From Argentina anserina (Eukaryota; Streptophyta; Magnoliopsida; Rosales; Rosaceae), in NCBI RefSeq assembly GCF_933775445.1, contig NC_065874.1, forward strand, positions 2,916,501 through 2,980,500: a stretch of 64,000 nt of DNA, read 5' to 3'. A program made the position numbers and the translations under genes. The notes beneath the pieces were generated by a model, which ran no database searches, was not told the origin of the DNA, and worked only from the letters and a program-made list of their open reading frames with translations. Of the stretch, positions 10,445 to 21,686 are shown in pieces; positions within the stretch are counted from its first letter, which is position 1; every line of letters begins with the position of its first letter.

Positions 10445-11975
10445 AGATAAACGCGTGGACAGCTTAATTATAGGACTCAGCTGGAAACTTGTGGTTCAAT
10501 CCAACCGCTAAATCTATGGAGGATTTCAGGAATTAAGTGCTTAAAGGAGATAGGGCTTGATCTTTAAGTCTCCTACATCGCCTGGTGTGGTTGTTCTAAT
10601 CATTTTTGCACCTTTATCAATGTAGATTCTATGTACTTGGCATTTTATATTATTGAACCCCTCCTGAAATTCATGATGACTGCATAAGAAACAGAGCAGA
10701 AGAAGAATGAAAGCTGGCTAGAGTATGATATATGTTTTATATTTTTAGCTAGAGTATAATTTCAGCTTTAATTGGCATGTTTACATCAACCTCCATTAAA
10801 CTACTAATTTCCTAGAAGTACTCTCTAACAGAAATGATGAAAGATGACTTGCAGATTTCTGATTTGTATTTTAGGACAGAGTATGGGCCTATTTTCTCAG
10901 GTAAGGATTAAGAATGGGGATCGAGTTGCCATCCCTTTGACTAATTATTGAAGTTGCTGAATTCACAAGAAAAATGCTTGTGTACTGTTGAAAAAGGGTA
11001 CTTAGTTACTAATTCAAATGATAATATAATCTAAGTTATAATCCCTTGCTCAAGAAATGCCATAATCAATTTTAAGTTTTGATTTGATCAGGATAAACCC
11101 TTTGTAATATTCATCTGCATAACCTAGTAAGCTTGTCAGTTTGTTTCTATCATATAACCTTCACATAGAAATAGAGGCAGAAATTTGCAACAACGTATTA
11201 CGTTATGCAACACACAACCTCATAAAAAACACACACATAATGTAGTGACTACTCCAAACCTCAATTTGAGCCCACATACATATGTATCAATTCTCACTTA
11301 ATATCAAAAAAATTTACTGCACAAATGAAAAAAAGAAAGAAAAGGAATCATAATCTTTTAGTGATTGCATTGTGAGATTGATTATTGATATGTTATGCCT
11401 GGAAAACGAAACTGAAAAACATATTCTATTCAGTGTATTTCAGTTCCCATCCAACCCAATCAGACTAGTATAAGAACCACGGTATATCCAGAACCGTGTA
11501 CATGAGGCTAGCAGGCAAGGCATCCAATAAGCTGTCATAACTTATGCCTCAAGGAAGTCCAGCTTTGATTTAGAAGTATGGTGCGTTACTAGCCCTGAAT
11601 GTCATAAACCAGCGGCACGCTTCTACCTTAGAATAACAATATATCCTGATGTTGATAAAACCTACTGATCGACATGCCTTAAACAACAAAAGGGGTGGTT
11701 TATTTGCTGAATAACAAAGCAAGGGATGTTTACACAGATGCGGCGTATTAACATGTTTTGGGAAATTTGGGAGTGGAGAAGAAGAAACTATCCAAGAATA
11801 ATCAATGGATGCATTTGAAAATGCTGTACGTGTTCCAAATGAATTAAGAACAAAAAGGGTTTTGACTTTGAGGTCTTTGCGTCCATTCATGGAGAATGGT
11901 TGAAGAAGGTATATTTTGGTTTCATACTGATCGATCGAAGCCCTAAGTTTCTAGTACTGAGGAATTTGAATCGTC
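10445..11975. other. Intergenic, no convincing gene
   Basis: AT-rich sequence. A 106-residue open frame on the minus strand (11570-11890) has no recognisable domain and no supporting context, so I do not call it a gene. Confidence 0.35.
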
Positions 11976-12154
11976 AATAGTGCAGCAAATTTGTACCTAT
12001 TGGGGATTAAATTAGAAAGGTAGATACGTAGGGAAATAGTGTGGCAAATTTGTACCTATTGGGGCTTAATTTAGAAAGGTAGATACGTAGGGAAATAGTG
12101 TGGCAAATTTGTACCTATTGGGGCTTAATTTAGAAAGGTAGATACGTAGGGAAA
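11976..12154. repeat. 59-bp tandem repeat, three copies
   Basis: The landmark CAAATTTGTACCTATTGGGG starts at 11986, 12045 and 12104, a period of 59 bp. Copies 2 and 3 are almost identical and copy 1 differs at a few bases. The last copy ends at the GATACGTAGGGAAA shared by all three. Confidence 0.85.
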
Positions 12155-12797
12155 GAATCAACAACAATTAATGGTTCTAATGCACTATTATGTCCTGATA
12201 TCCCGCCCTGCGTAATTAGTCATTAAATTCACTCTCTAACAGCTATTGTAAAAATTCTCTATTAATCTCTAAAAAATAAGAAATTATTATATTTACCTGA
12301 TACATGTATCTAACCAATAATTAAGGACACGTCCACAACATTTAAGATTAGATGTGAATGAATTTTTGGAATGTTAACACCGTTTCACTCTGTATAATTC
12401 TTTATACTTCCGCAAACTGCAGGCAAGAGTTCTTCGTCTTTTTTTTTTTTGGATTCAATGGTCCTTCCAGATCTAGCACCCACACGGCCACAACAACAAA
12501 CTCATTAGCCTTAACACCACCCACCCACGATTGTATTTTTACCAAAACGATATACTCAAACACCAACACACAAAGCTTCTGCAAATCCATGACTCACTGA
12601 ACCTTAAGAACCCTTATGGATCCTCTTCCTCTGGAAACAAAACCTTTGCAAAATTGCGACCGTCTGCGTGTTAAGTTTGGCTTGATGAAACCTTCTTCAT
12701 TATATTGCTCATGACTTTATATTCTAAATAACTTAATTCTCCATTAAATGACAAAAATTTTGGACCTTCAATTATCTCATGGGTATATGTATATCAA
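12155..12797. other. Intergenic, no feature seen
   Basis: Contains an A/C-rich patch near 12480-12590 with short chance open frames on both strands. No gene is supported. Confidence 0.3.
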
Positions 12798-12806
12798 TTA
12801 AGTTTT

Positions 12807-15049
12807 GGGTAAATTCCTCCTATAGTACCTAATGTTTGGCTAATTGGATAATTTGGTACCTGATGTATGAAAACGGACAATTTGGTACCTAAAGTTCTCA
12901 AATTTAAGCTATTTTGACCATATTTTCAGGGTTATTTCCGTCATTTTTTCTCTATTTTACTTCATTTTTTTCATAATACCTTCAAATTGCCCCTAAATTA
13001 TCACTAAAAATTTGATAACTCATCTACTTAGTATCTGTGATGATTTACCTATATAATTTTCATAATGTAACTATCAATCTAAATTAATTTTAATTATAAA
13101 TAATTTAAAAAAATTATTTTAATCAAAAATTACAATTGCATAAAGGCAATTTATTTCTTTTGTAAAAAATAATTAGGATACAATAAGTATATTAAGAAAA
13201 ACATTTATTTTTGATATATGCGAACTAAATGCTAAGTGGAGTAGATATATCAATTTAATTATCTCCAAATAGGCCACAATTATATGAAGAAATGAAGAAA
13301 AATGTGAATTTAATAAGTTTAGGGCTAGAATGACCAAAATAACCCTAAAAATATTATCAAAATTGATAGAGGTATCAAAATGGCTTACAAATGAGAACTT
13401 CAGGTACCAAATGTAATAACCCGATTTTTCGGAACGAGTATTGGATAGTTTTTAAGTTTATAAATTTGTGAAATTTATTTAAACGAATTTTGTATGCTTC
13501 GTGAAATAGTATGTCGAAAACGGAAACATTATCGTAACGTTTATTTAGAAAAACGTTACGTTTCCGTGACGTGAATATCGACTTTTACTCCGTCGATCGT
13601 TTGTGAAAACTTCCTTCACAAAAGTGGTAGAGCTCGTCGATACGAGTTCGTGGACACGTCACGCATTTGAATCGGACATCATACGTGAAAGTTATTAACG
13701 ACGGAAGTAGTTTTCGATTTTGAAAACGGGTATAAATAGACAATTAATAGAACTAGGGTTTCCATTTTCAGGAAACCCACCCCGCGCCTCCTTCTTTCCT
13801 TTTCTCTCTTCTCTCTCTTCCTCCCCGTGCACTCTTTCTCTCCCTCACTGTCTTCGCCGGCGATCTCCATCACCGGCCGCCCGTGTCGCATACCGCCGGC
13901 CCAAGAAGCACCGCGCGGCCCTCCGCAGTCGACCCCGAGGTCGGCGCACCCTCTTGCGTCGTCGTGAACCCTCGCACCACGAGCCGAGCCCGTGCGACTT
14001 CTGTCGCCGTTTCTCCGGCGAAAATTCGACGTCCTCAAGCTCGAATCGAGGTGAGGTTAGCCTAGGTTGGTTGTTGTGATGCTTTGATGTAAATTTGTGG
14101 TTGTTTTGAATCGAATTGGAGGATATCGGAGGAGGAGGGATTTAGTGGAGATACCGCCGCCTTAGGCGGCGCATGAAGGGCAGTGGAGTGGCCTAGAGAC
14201 GGCGTGAGGCCGTGGGAAGGTAGAGGAGAAGGAGTTGAGGAGAAATGGGGCGGCGGTGGCGTGCTACGCGTGGGCCCTAGGCTCGGCGCGTGGGCCCCAC
14301 GCGCTGCCACAGTGAGGTAACATATGGGTTATCGGCTAATGAGTACTCATATTTTTGGATGTTGGGTAGCAGGAGGTTGCCCAATGTCGGCGGTGTACTA
14401 CATGAGGGGTAACACAAGTGTACCAGCTCTCATGAGTACCCGTGTTATAAATACATTTGGGTAAACAGAGGGTTGCCCAATCTCTCATGAGCACTTTCAT
14501 TTTCATATTTTTGGACAACCAGATGGGCCGTTCATTGGCTCATGTGTGCATTTATATTTGTTGTTGATTGTGGATTTTTCGTATATATTGATATGTGAGT
14601 TATATTTTATTTTACTCATACGAGCTGTAAAACTTACCGGGTTTGTGTTTACAATTCCGGTGCACCAATTCGATGGTGTAGTGGATAACTCTGCTGGTGT
14701 GGATTAGCGGGAATTGACAGACCGTTTAGAGGACTTGAAGTTATTTATTTCCAGCTTGTGGTGAGAATTTTGTGAGGATTATACATTTCCATTTGTTATA
14801 ATGTCGAATTATAAATTTGGTTTGTAATAATCGGTTGACTGAGTTGTATTTTGAACTCAGAGATGATCCGCTGTGGCATTTAAAATTGTTTCGATTCATT
14901 GAGATTGTTTTAGTGTTTTTCATGACTTCGAAATTTGAGTTTTTATGCTCGAAATTTTAGAGTTGTGACACCAAATTGTCTGTTTTCATACATCATGTAC
15001 CAAATTATCCAAATAGTCATACTTTAGATACCATATGAGGAATTAACCC
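12807..15049. mobile_element. Non-autonomous MULE-type element with long terminal inverted repeats, split by an LTR
   Basis: The left end GGGTAAATTCCTCCTATAG and the complement of the right end, GGGTTAATTCCTCATATGG, begin inverted repeats of roughly 100 bp that share blocks such as the complements of ATTTGGTACCTGATGTATGA. The flanks carry a perfect 9-bp duplication TTAAGTTTT at 12798-12806 and 15050-15058. Without the solo LTR the element is about 0.68 kb and has no transposase frame. Confidence 0.78.
13412..14970 (+). mobile_element. Solo LTR (family L, copy 3) inside the MULE-type element
   Basis: Starts TGTAATAACCCGATTTTTCGG and ends GAGTTGTGACA, flanked by a perfect 5-bp duplication CCAAA at 13407-13411 and 14971-14975. 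It is 1559 bp, shorter than copies 1 and 2 (about 2.4-2.7 kb), and appears to have lost an internal block near 14310 where the GC-rich core jumps straight into the distal motif block. GC-rich open frames at 13720-14079 are LTR sequence, not a gene. Confidence 0.82.
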
Positions 15050-15058
15050 TTAAGTTTT

Positions 15059-15790
15059 CAATATTTTGTGAAAAGTTAATCTTTGCAATGTTGGCAAATT
15101 CCATCAAGCTGTGGTTGCACTCATGGGTTTTACGGGGAAGAGGCTTTGGCTGCCCAAACAAAATTCTGGGTATCATTCATATGTTAATGGAACATTAACA
15201 CAGTATAGGTTAATTGATATAAATTACTCATAAGAAAAGCCACGTGTCATTAAATTATTAGTTGAGCACACCAGCTTAGAAATATAACGGGTACAAGAAT
15301 AATTCCTCCTAAAAAAGAAGTATAGGGTTATTTTTTTAGAAGGAGATAAATCATTTACTTTTTTAAGTTATATCTATCTCTACTATTATAAAGCGAGTAT
15401 GAGAGTACCATCAAATTACAAACTGACAGAACTATTATTTTATGATCATCCATTTTTCACAAACAAGGGTTGTAAAATAAAAAACTAAATAAATAAATTT
15501 AAGAGATAATTGAGGTTTTTCCTAAGATAGTGGGTAGTGGAAAGTTATACATTGAAAATATTTACGGGTAAATGCTATTTTTTTAAATTGAGAGTGAAAT
15601 ATTTTTATAAGAAATGAAATTTAGAAATTATTTTTAAATTATACAAAAATTTTAATTATATTTCTCTTTTTTCCCACTTTTTTCATTATAGAGATGGTTC
15701 ACATAATGTGTTGGAGCTAAATTAATGTTTTTCCTCTATCTAAATTAGTTGGAGATGCTCTAAAACACAGTAAATAGCTTCCGGCTAATC
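15059..15790. other. AT-rich intergenic sequence
   Basis: No gene seen. A tract near 15373 (TCTCTACTATTATAAAGCGAG) resembles a Helitron 5' end, but I could not find a matching hairpin and CTRR terminus, so no element is called. Confidence 0.3.
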
Positions 15791-15791
15791 T

Positions 15792-15953
15792 TAAATAAAT
15801 TAGCTTGAAATATTCATAGAGGTCGAATTTGATATCTTGCACTCATAATTGATTCACTTAGTTAACCCAACAAAAATTCCCTAGAGAAAAAAAAAACCAT
15901 CAAGACTTGGCAAAGCTTTTTCAGCAATGATTTTGTACATCTTCTTTGTTGGC
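15792..15953 (-). pseudogene. Relic of the 3' end of a GDSL-lipase gene
   Basis: This segment is clearly related to 23410-23590, the last-exon tail and 3' flank of the GDSL pseudogene: both share ATATTCATAGAGG, the AACAAAAATTCCCTAGA block and CAAAGCTTTTTCAGCAA(T/C)GATTTTGTACA. On the minus strand it reads PTKKMYKIIAEKALPSLDG, the end of a GDSL lipase after the DxxH block. Everything upstream is missing. It shows that a second GDSL copy once lay beside the cystatin gene. Confidence 0.7.
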
Positions 15954-16126
15954 ACATGGTTGGCACAGGGTTAATTAAGACACAAGCCATGGAATGGGCT
16001 TCGGTGGTAAGCCCAACATCCAATCCTGCGTTCTATACACATAAATTTGCCCTGGCCGCATCACTTACCTCATCACCACCTTCTCCATTCCAAATCCAAA
16101 CTTGAACTAAGAAATTCAAGGTAACC
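15954..16126. other. Upstream region of the cystatin gene
   Basis: Contains a C/A-rich leader (about 16060-16126) typical of a plant 5' untranslated region. No strong TATA box is visible. Confidence 0.3.
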
Positions 16127-16483
16127 ATGATGATGCGTTACTGCCTTCTCCTTCTTCTCGTTTCCCCATTCGTTGTCACTGACCAATCACAGTTCGTCGG
16201 TGGCTGGAATCCCATCGGAAATTTCATCGATGCCCCCTATCTGAAAAGTGTCGCGGAGTTTGCGGTATCTGAGATCAGTAAACAATCGCAGACTACGTTG
16301 GTGCTCCAGAGGGTTCTCAAGGGGGAAGTACGAGTGACACGAGGATGGTATTATCTTCTTGACATTGAGGTCAAGGACAAGTCTTCTCCCCATTCCCCTA
16401 CTTCTGCAATATATCAATGTTTCATCTTCGATGGTATCGTAGACGAGGGGATGACATTAAAGAGTTGGGAGATCCTTTCGTAA
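16127..16483 (+). CDS. Phytocystatin-like cysteine-protease inhibitor with a degenerate inhibitory loop
   Basis: A 118-residue single-exon frame with an N-terminal hydrophobic signal-like segment (RYCLLLLLVSPFVV). It is followed by the cystatin layout: GGWNPI near the start (the N-terminal Gly pair), the plant signature-like helix VAEFAVSEISKQSQTTL, and the strand LQRVLKGEVRV. Cystatins block papain-like proteases by wedging the N-terminal Gly, a QxVxG loop and a C-terminal Trp into the active site. Here the loop aligned with QVVSG of typical plant cystatins reads RVTRG: Val and Gly are kept and Gln is replaced by Arg. The usual C-terminal Pro-Trp pair is also not evident. It may be a weak inhibitor, a diverged paralogue, or a gene in early decay. 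It converges on the papain-like pseudogene at 16687-19798. Confidence 0.8.
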   Translation: MMMRYCLLLLLVSPFVVTDQSQFVGGWNPIGNFIDAPYLKSVAEFAVSEISKQSQTTLVLQRVLKGEVRVTRGWYYLLDIEVKDKSSPHSPTSAIYQCFIFDGIVDEGMTLKSWEILS

Positions 16484-17651
16484 GGTGTATGTCGATTTCT
16501 AGAATTATATGTGATGTTTTTCGTTGTAATAATAAGCGACTGTTATGAATGATTTGGAATTAATATATTTGATATATCGCAGGTCGACTAAAAGAACTAG
16601 ATATTTCTTCCTTGGTCCAAACCTATTTCTTTTAGGATAATTCTGCACATTTCAGCATCTGGATCTGTTTTTTCTTCTTCTCTTAATTATCTCATGTTGA
16701 TGCCACAATGGCCTGCTGGGTCTTTTACTGATGGCCCTATTTGGAAATACCCCCCTTCTCCCCAATCCTGACCCCACGAATTCTTCACCTTCTAGTACTT
16801 AACCCCTTCTTTGGTTTCCGTCTCCCCCATTCCAACAATGGTCACAGCGTGGTTGACGTCCCCCCAACAGTAGTCACTGTATACTCCACTTTGGTATTGC
16901 TGAAGTCCACTTGCTTTAATATCGGCCGCTACCGGCTGCTTGCATACTGCCATCAGCATCTCGTACTTGTCTGGTGGAACGCGAGCAAACCCAGCGATAG
17001 TTGCTTTGGATTGTTCTTCCTTTTCGTGGTTGCATTGTCCAGCTTTGGCGGTATATGGATAATTTTCGGCACTGGTGAGGCCTCCGATCTGTTTTACGTA
17101 ATCAAATGCTCTCGGTACATTTCCGCCTTGGCACCCTAGGTTACTCTTGTCGCAGTCCACGATCTGCCGGACGGATAGCGAAACTGTGATATTGTCGATG
17201 ATATATGTAATCGCTTCCACCGTCGCTACAGTCGTAAACGCCCAGCATGAACCTTTATAATATATAAGAGAATTAGAAACTAAAGGAAACAACAAAATAG
17301 AAGCTAGTCACGTACTTAAACACATTTGCACAAATGAAACAGCATGAGTTATATCAAATTAACTATATACATACGTGGCCTAGCTAATAGAGCATTACTG
17401 ATACGTTGGATAATTGGCTCCGCCGGGTTTTGGTACTTACCACAGTATGGAGTTTGAGCCCCCAGGGGGGTTTATATATCCTTGTGTGGTCGAGTCTCTT
17501 CTTTCAAAGCATGCATCATAGTGAGGGACTGATACACTGAGTGGGTTCTATGGGCTTGAGTTAGTCAGTCCAGTTGGTTAAGTATCTCCACATGGTCTTC
17601 ATTTTTTAGACCATTATACTTTTTTTCTCCTATTATTCTCCTTTGTTTAAT

Positions 17652-18627
17652 GGGTGATTCTATTTGCACCTCTATATTTGCTAAACACACCTTCTTTAAT
17701 TTTTGAACAATGTTATTTCCTAATATACTCCTCTAGAGTTGTAGTTGTTCTTCTCCTCCATATATTTCCCAGTTTGTTCTTAATCGTGGTCAATATATTT
17801 GTACCTCTCTTGCTTCATAATGAAATATGCAATTAATCATATCAATTCAATAAAAACACTCATATCTCCATGATAGGTTTTGAAGTTCCATCACAAATTG
17901 TTGTTCTAGTATTATGAAATCAACCAATTCTCGAGTTGGAATTGGGGAGGAATTCACAGGTAGTGTAAGTATCAGCATCGGGATGCGAACCCTACTAGGA
18001 GGAGTGGGGTTGTTGAAATGTGAGGAGAATTGAAGAACTTGGGAAGTAGGTTCGGGTTGGACTCGGGAAAGAGAGAAGCCAGACAAAGGTACAGATTTTG
18101 ACTAAGATTCAAGGAATTGGATCGGGTTAACTAATTCATACATATATAAAATTTAAGAGCTTTAAATTCCTTTGGATCGGATTGATTAATTCATATATAT
18201 TCAAGAGCTTCAAATCTCATTGTTACATTTTATTAAAATTAATCGATTTCAATAATTGGATCCACTACTTCATGGGATTACACGATGGAATTAGAACAAT
18301 AGATGAAAATTCTTGAGGTGCACCATTTCAAACACTCTCATTGTACTTGCTGCTATCCTATAATCTAAAAAGTGTAAACAAGCACGAGCAGATTAGAGAT
18401 GAGAATTATAAGATTGAGGAATACAACCATGAAGGAGTGAGGTGATGATCAATGTCCAAATTCATAAGATTAGAGAGCGAGAGGAAATCAGGAATAGGAG
18501 ATCGAGTACGTTGAAGTCTTGAAGCTCTCATCCTCGACTTTCTAAAGGGGCATAATAGGAAACATATATTTTACAAAAATATAGGGAGGTATACAAAGTA
18601 AATGTAGAGGTGCAAATAGAATCACTC
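17652..18627. mobile_element. Non-autonomous MULE-type element (family B) in the protease pseudogene
   Basis: Left end GGGTGATTCTATTTGCACC and the complement of the right end, GAGTGATTCTATTTGCACC, continue as CTCTA(T/C)ATTT. The flanks TTGTTTAAT (17643-17651) and TTATTTAAT (18628-18636) are a 9-bp duplication with one mismatch. Length is 976 bp. No transposase frame is visible. It lies in what was probably intron between the prodomain and catalytic exons. Confidence 0.72.
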
Positions 18628-18883
18628 TTATTTAATTTCCTCTCTTTTTCATTTTTTTTCCTCTTTTGTTAGTATTTCTTGCTTTCTTTCATATATTTTC
18701 TTCTTTTTGTTTTCTCCATCTAAGGTATAATGATGATTACCGTATATATTCATAATTATGGATTTTAAATTTATCATCTTAATATAAAAAATCCTACAAA
18801 TGTTATTGGAAAAAAAACTCTCAATTAGTCTAAACAAGACTTATTTCCTGGATCTGTCACTGATCATAGTCAAGATAATCTAT

Positions 18884-18938
18884 GTGGGTAGTACTTGTGG
18901 GTGTGGCCAGTTTGAGTGGGTAGTACTTGTGGGTGTGG
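18884..18938. repeat. Short tandem duplication in the protease pseudogene
   Basis: GTGGGTAGTACTTGTGGGTG plus TGG occurs at 18884-18906 and again at 18916-18938, a period of 32 bp. It falls in the prodomain-to-mature linker region of the dead protease. Confidence 0.7.
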
Positions 18939-18981
18939 GATCTTTTTGGCACGTGTAAGCGTCCCTGAACTCATCTGAGGC

Positions 18982-19535
18982 AATGGTCTAAATATCGTTT
19001 TTGGTATTGTATCGGTCGAGAGGTAAAACGATATATCGGGGGATATATCGGTTTTATCGGATTTGATTATTTTCAATAAAATTTATAAAATTATACTTCA
19101 ATATATATCAAATAAACTAAAAAAACGGTACTAAATAAACTAAAGAAAATAAATACTTGATTTAATGATAATTAAAGTACACGAACGACATCTAATAATA
19201 AAAATAGGCATTTAAGAATGATTATTTAGACTTGAAATTCATCATATATATTTAAAATATATATAAAGTAAAAATATATATGAAAAATGAAAAAAAAAAT
19301 TAAGTTTAAAAAAAAAAGAGGAAATAAATATTAAAAAATTAAATAAAAATTGAGAAAATAATAAAAAAATCAAAGTTTGACCGATATTCGACTGATATAT
19401 CAGAGTTTGACCGATATATCGGGGTTTGACCGATATTTGACCGTTGACCGATATAGTCAACCGATATGGCGATACCGTATCATTTTCTAAATATCGCCGA
19501 TATATCGGCCGATATATCCCATATTTAGAACACTG
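18982..19535. mobile_element. Non-autonomous MULE-type element (family A, copy 2)
   Basis: The right end complement CAGTGTTCTAAATATGGG and the left end AATGGTCTAAATATCG match the two ends of the element at 658-1257, in opposite orientation. Sub-terminal GATATATCGG repeats are again dense. The flanks ATCTGAGGC (18973-18981) and ATTTGAGAT (19536-19544) agree at 6 of 9 bases, as expected for an older insertion. It interrupts the protease prodomain between FSDL and DEFR. Confidence 0.7.
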
Positions 19536-19798
19536 ATTTGAGATCAAGTCGGAAAACTTATTGAGACCTACTGTGTAGGTCTTATTGGGGAGATTCTTGA
19601 AGTTCTCGACATATTGCCAATTCTTTTTGAATACTTCGAAACGTTCATGTTTGTGACTTTCATTCGCGTAGACCTTCTGGTGTTGTAGGATCCAGGTGTC
19701 GAAGATTTGGGAACGTCATCAACGTTTGCATGGGCCGATGATGAGATATCGATGCGAAACAGCAGGATCGTAACGGCAAGCAATAGGACACCAGCCAT

Positions 19799-20305
19799 CT
19801 CCCCTCCAAATTAACCAAAGAGTGTATTAGTGTATATGATCAAGCTTATGCAAAATGAACAATCTAATGGCCGTATTTATAGGTCGAGCTTAAGCATGCA
19901 TGACACAAAGGCCAAAGCCGCAGGAAAACCGCTTTTAAGCCCCTGTTTTACGTACAGTACACACTACACAATCACCCCGGCCAACTATGTCGCTTTGTGC
20001 CTTTGTCATCCATTTCTTATTTCAATCTTGACAAATTATTTCATTTCACGCTTTCTATAAATACTAACCCCAACTATTAGAGAAATACTTACTTTTCACA
20101 CTTCACTAATTTTATGTGTACGTTGTTTCATACCTATTTATTTTTGTTTCGTGGCTCTTGATTTATACTTTAGATCAATTCCATTTAAAAACCCAAAAAG
20201 TTGTACGTACGTCAAAGCCTTTCATTTGCATGTGTTGCTAAGAGGTACCAACCCCAACCCTTGGGTGTTAATTTTAAATGTGTGAACCCTAATTAAGTTC
20301 CTCAT
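19799..20305. other. Upstream region of the dead protease
   Basis: Probable former promoter and leader (minus strand). No other feature is seen. Confidence 0.3.
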
Positions 20306-20860
20306 TGTTGGCACAGGCTTATGCCCGTCATAATCAGCAGTGAGCCAGCCGCACTAGCTGTGTAATAGGCCGCCCCGCGGCACAAACCGACTACGGACAA
20401 GCCCTCACGCGCATCCTAAAGAAGGCTCTAGAGAACACCTTAATCAGACTTTGTCCCACTCCGGAAGATGAGTGAATGATCTACCTCAATTCAACTATAA
20501 GAGGTCAAACCCTTGACCTCATAAGGGAAGTAAACTAAACTACTCGTTGTTACTCTGCATAAATTATTATCAACATGACTTGAGTATCGGAGAGTTAAAT
20601 TGATATAGGAAAGGAACGAGGAGCACGGCGTATCGCATACACGAAGAGTGTGGCGTATTGTATCAGCGTAATACACTACGTTAACATTGCCGCCGTCTGT
20701 GGGAAACGCAAAAAAAAAAAGTTTCCGTAAAACACATGTAGCATTTAGTGAAGCAACTGCATTTCGAAATGAGCACTCCCAACTCTATACCCCCCCCCCC
20801 AATTCCAGCCGACGGTCATGTGGAAGACGTAACGGACAAGCACTCCCAACTCATAATCAC
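20306..20860 (+). mobile_element. 5' remnant of an LTR retrotransposon (LTR plus leader)
   Basis: A candidate LTR runs from TGTTGGCACAGG at 20306 to CTACGTTAACA at 20686 (381 bp, TGTT/AACA ends). It is followed directly by TTGCCGCCGTCTGTGGGAAA, close to the conserved TGGCGCCGTCTGTGGGAA found just inside the 5' LTR of many plant Ty3/gypsy elements. No gag or pol frame survives downstream, and no second LTR is seen. Confidence 0.5.
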
Positions 20861-21678
20861 TGACGTACGTCCAAGCAAGAGATAATCTACTTCTTATTGG
20901 CTTAAATATGAACCCTATCGAAATACTTCAGAATTTCAGATCAATTTCATTTTAGAAACCCAAGAGGTTGTACGTCAAATCATTCCATTTTGGGTTCATA
21001 TACGAGGTTGTATATCAATTCAGAATAAATTAATCATCACTATCAACTATTTTGGGTTTAAGTCGAAGGAATTAGAGAATTAGAGAGCATTAAGAAAATC
21101 TCAACGATCATTAACGCGTAATTATGTGTAGAAATTCATATTGCCATTTTATGCACAAACAATTATCATTTTATTGCCATTTTATGCACAAAAATTCATA
21201 AGAAAATTTCAATGATCATTAATCTTAAATCCTGACGATCATTAACGCACGCGTTAACCCTAAAGTTTGTGAGAAACAATAAATCAAATGACCATATATA
21301 TTGCCATTTTATGCACAAAAATTTCAAGCAAATAACTGACCATGATTTGGTAATTGATCGACATGCATATGACATTCTCTATGCATGTGCATCAAATTGT
21401 TATTTTTTAATTATGAAGTTTTGCACTCAATGACTCAAGGAAACGGATTATATACACCGATATGATCGTGCGCCGGTGGTTATTTTAATATCAACTACCA
21501 ATCCCAGCATTTGACATGTGGGTCAGATCATTTATCACCCTAGATGCTAACTTCTGTTTAAGAGTTGACTGTTACTTCTAATATTTGTTTGGATTCAAAC
21601 ACAAAAAGAAAAAGAAAAAGAAAAATACATTCGCCGACAACAATTTCATTCTCCACCTGAAAATGACTAATCATATAG
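20861..21678. other. AT-rich intergenic sequence with short local repeats
   Basis: TTGCCATTTTATGCACAAA occurs three times (near 21142, 21173 and 21300) and ACGATCATTAACGC-like strings twice. No gene is seen. Confidence 0.4.
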
Positions 21679-21686
21679 TTCAAATT

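Larger units (their letters stand above)
16687..19798 (-). pseudogene. Papain-like cysteine protease (C1A), multiply disrupted
   Basis: Exon 1 (from 19798) encodes a signal peptide (MAGVLLLAVTILLF), then after a one-base shift near 19705-19725 an I29 inhibitor prodomain: HQKVYANESHKHERFEVF, YVENFKN, LNKFSDL. The prodomain is cut there by a MULE-type element and resumes as SDEFRDA at about 18981, then meets a 32-bp duplication (18884-18938) and a stop. After a long non-coding stretch that holds a second element, the catalytic domain (17260 to about 16690) shows GSCWAF with the active-site Cys, the GCQGG block, the NHAVTIVG block with the His, a TAG at 16792-16794 where a Trp codon is expected (KY-stop-KVKNSWG), then the KNSWG Asn motif and an end near 16687. 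At least four independent lesions make it non-functional. Confidence 0.85.

Noticed and set aside
11570..11890. Minus-strand open frame of 106 residues.
   Set aside because: No domain, signal peptide or paralogue, and no promoter-like context that I can see; likely chance.
13679..14310. Overlapping open frames of 82-119 residues on both strands.
   Set aside because: GC-rich core of LTR copy 3; the equivalent frames are not conserved in copies 1 and 2.
15370..15400. Possible Helitron 5' end (TCTCTACTATTATAAAG).
   Set aside because: No 3' hairpin with CTRR end could be found downstream, so the element is not supported.
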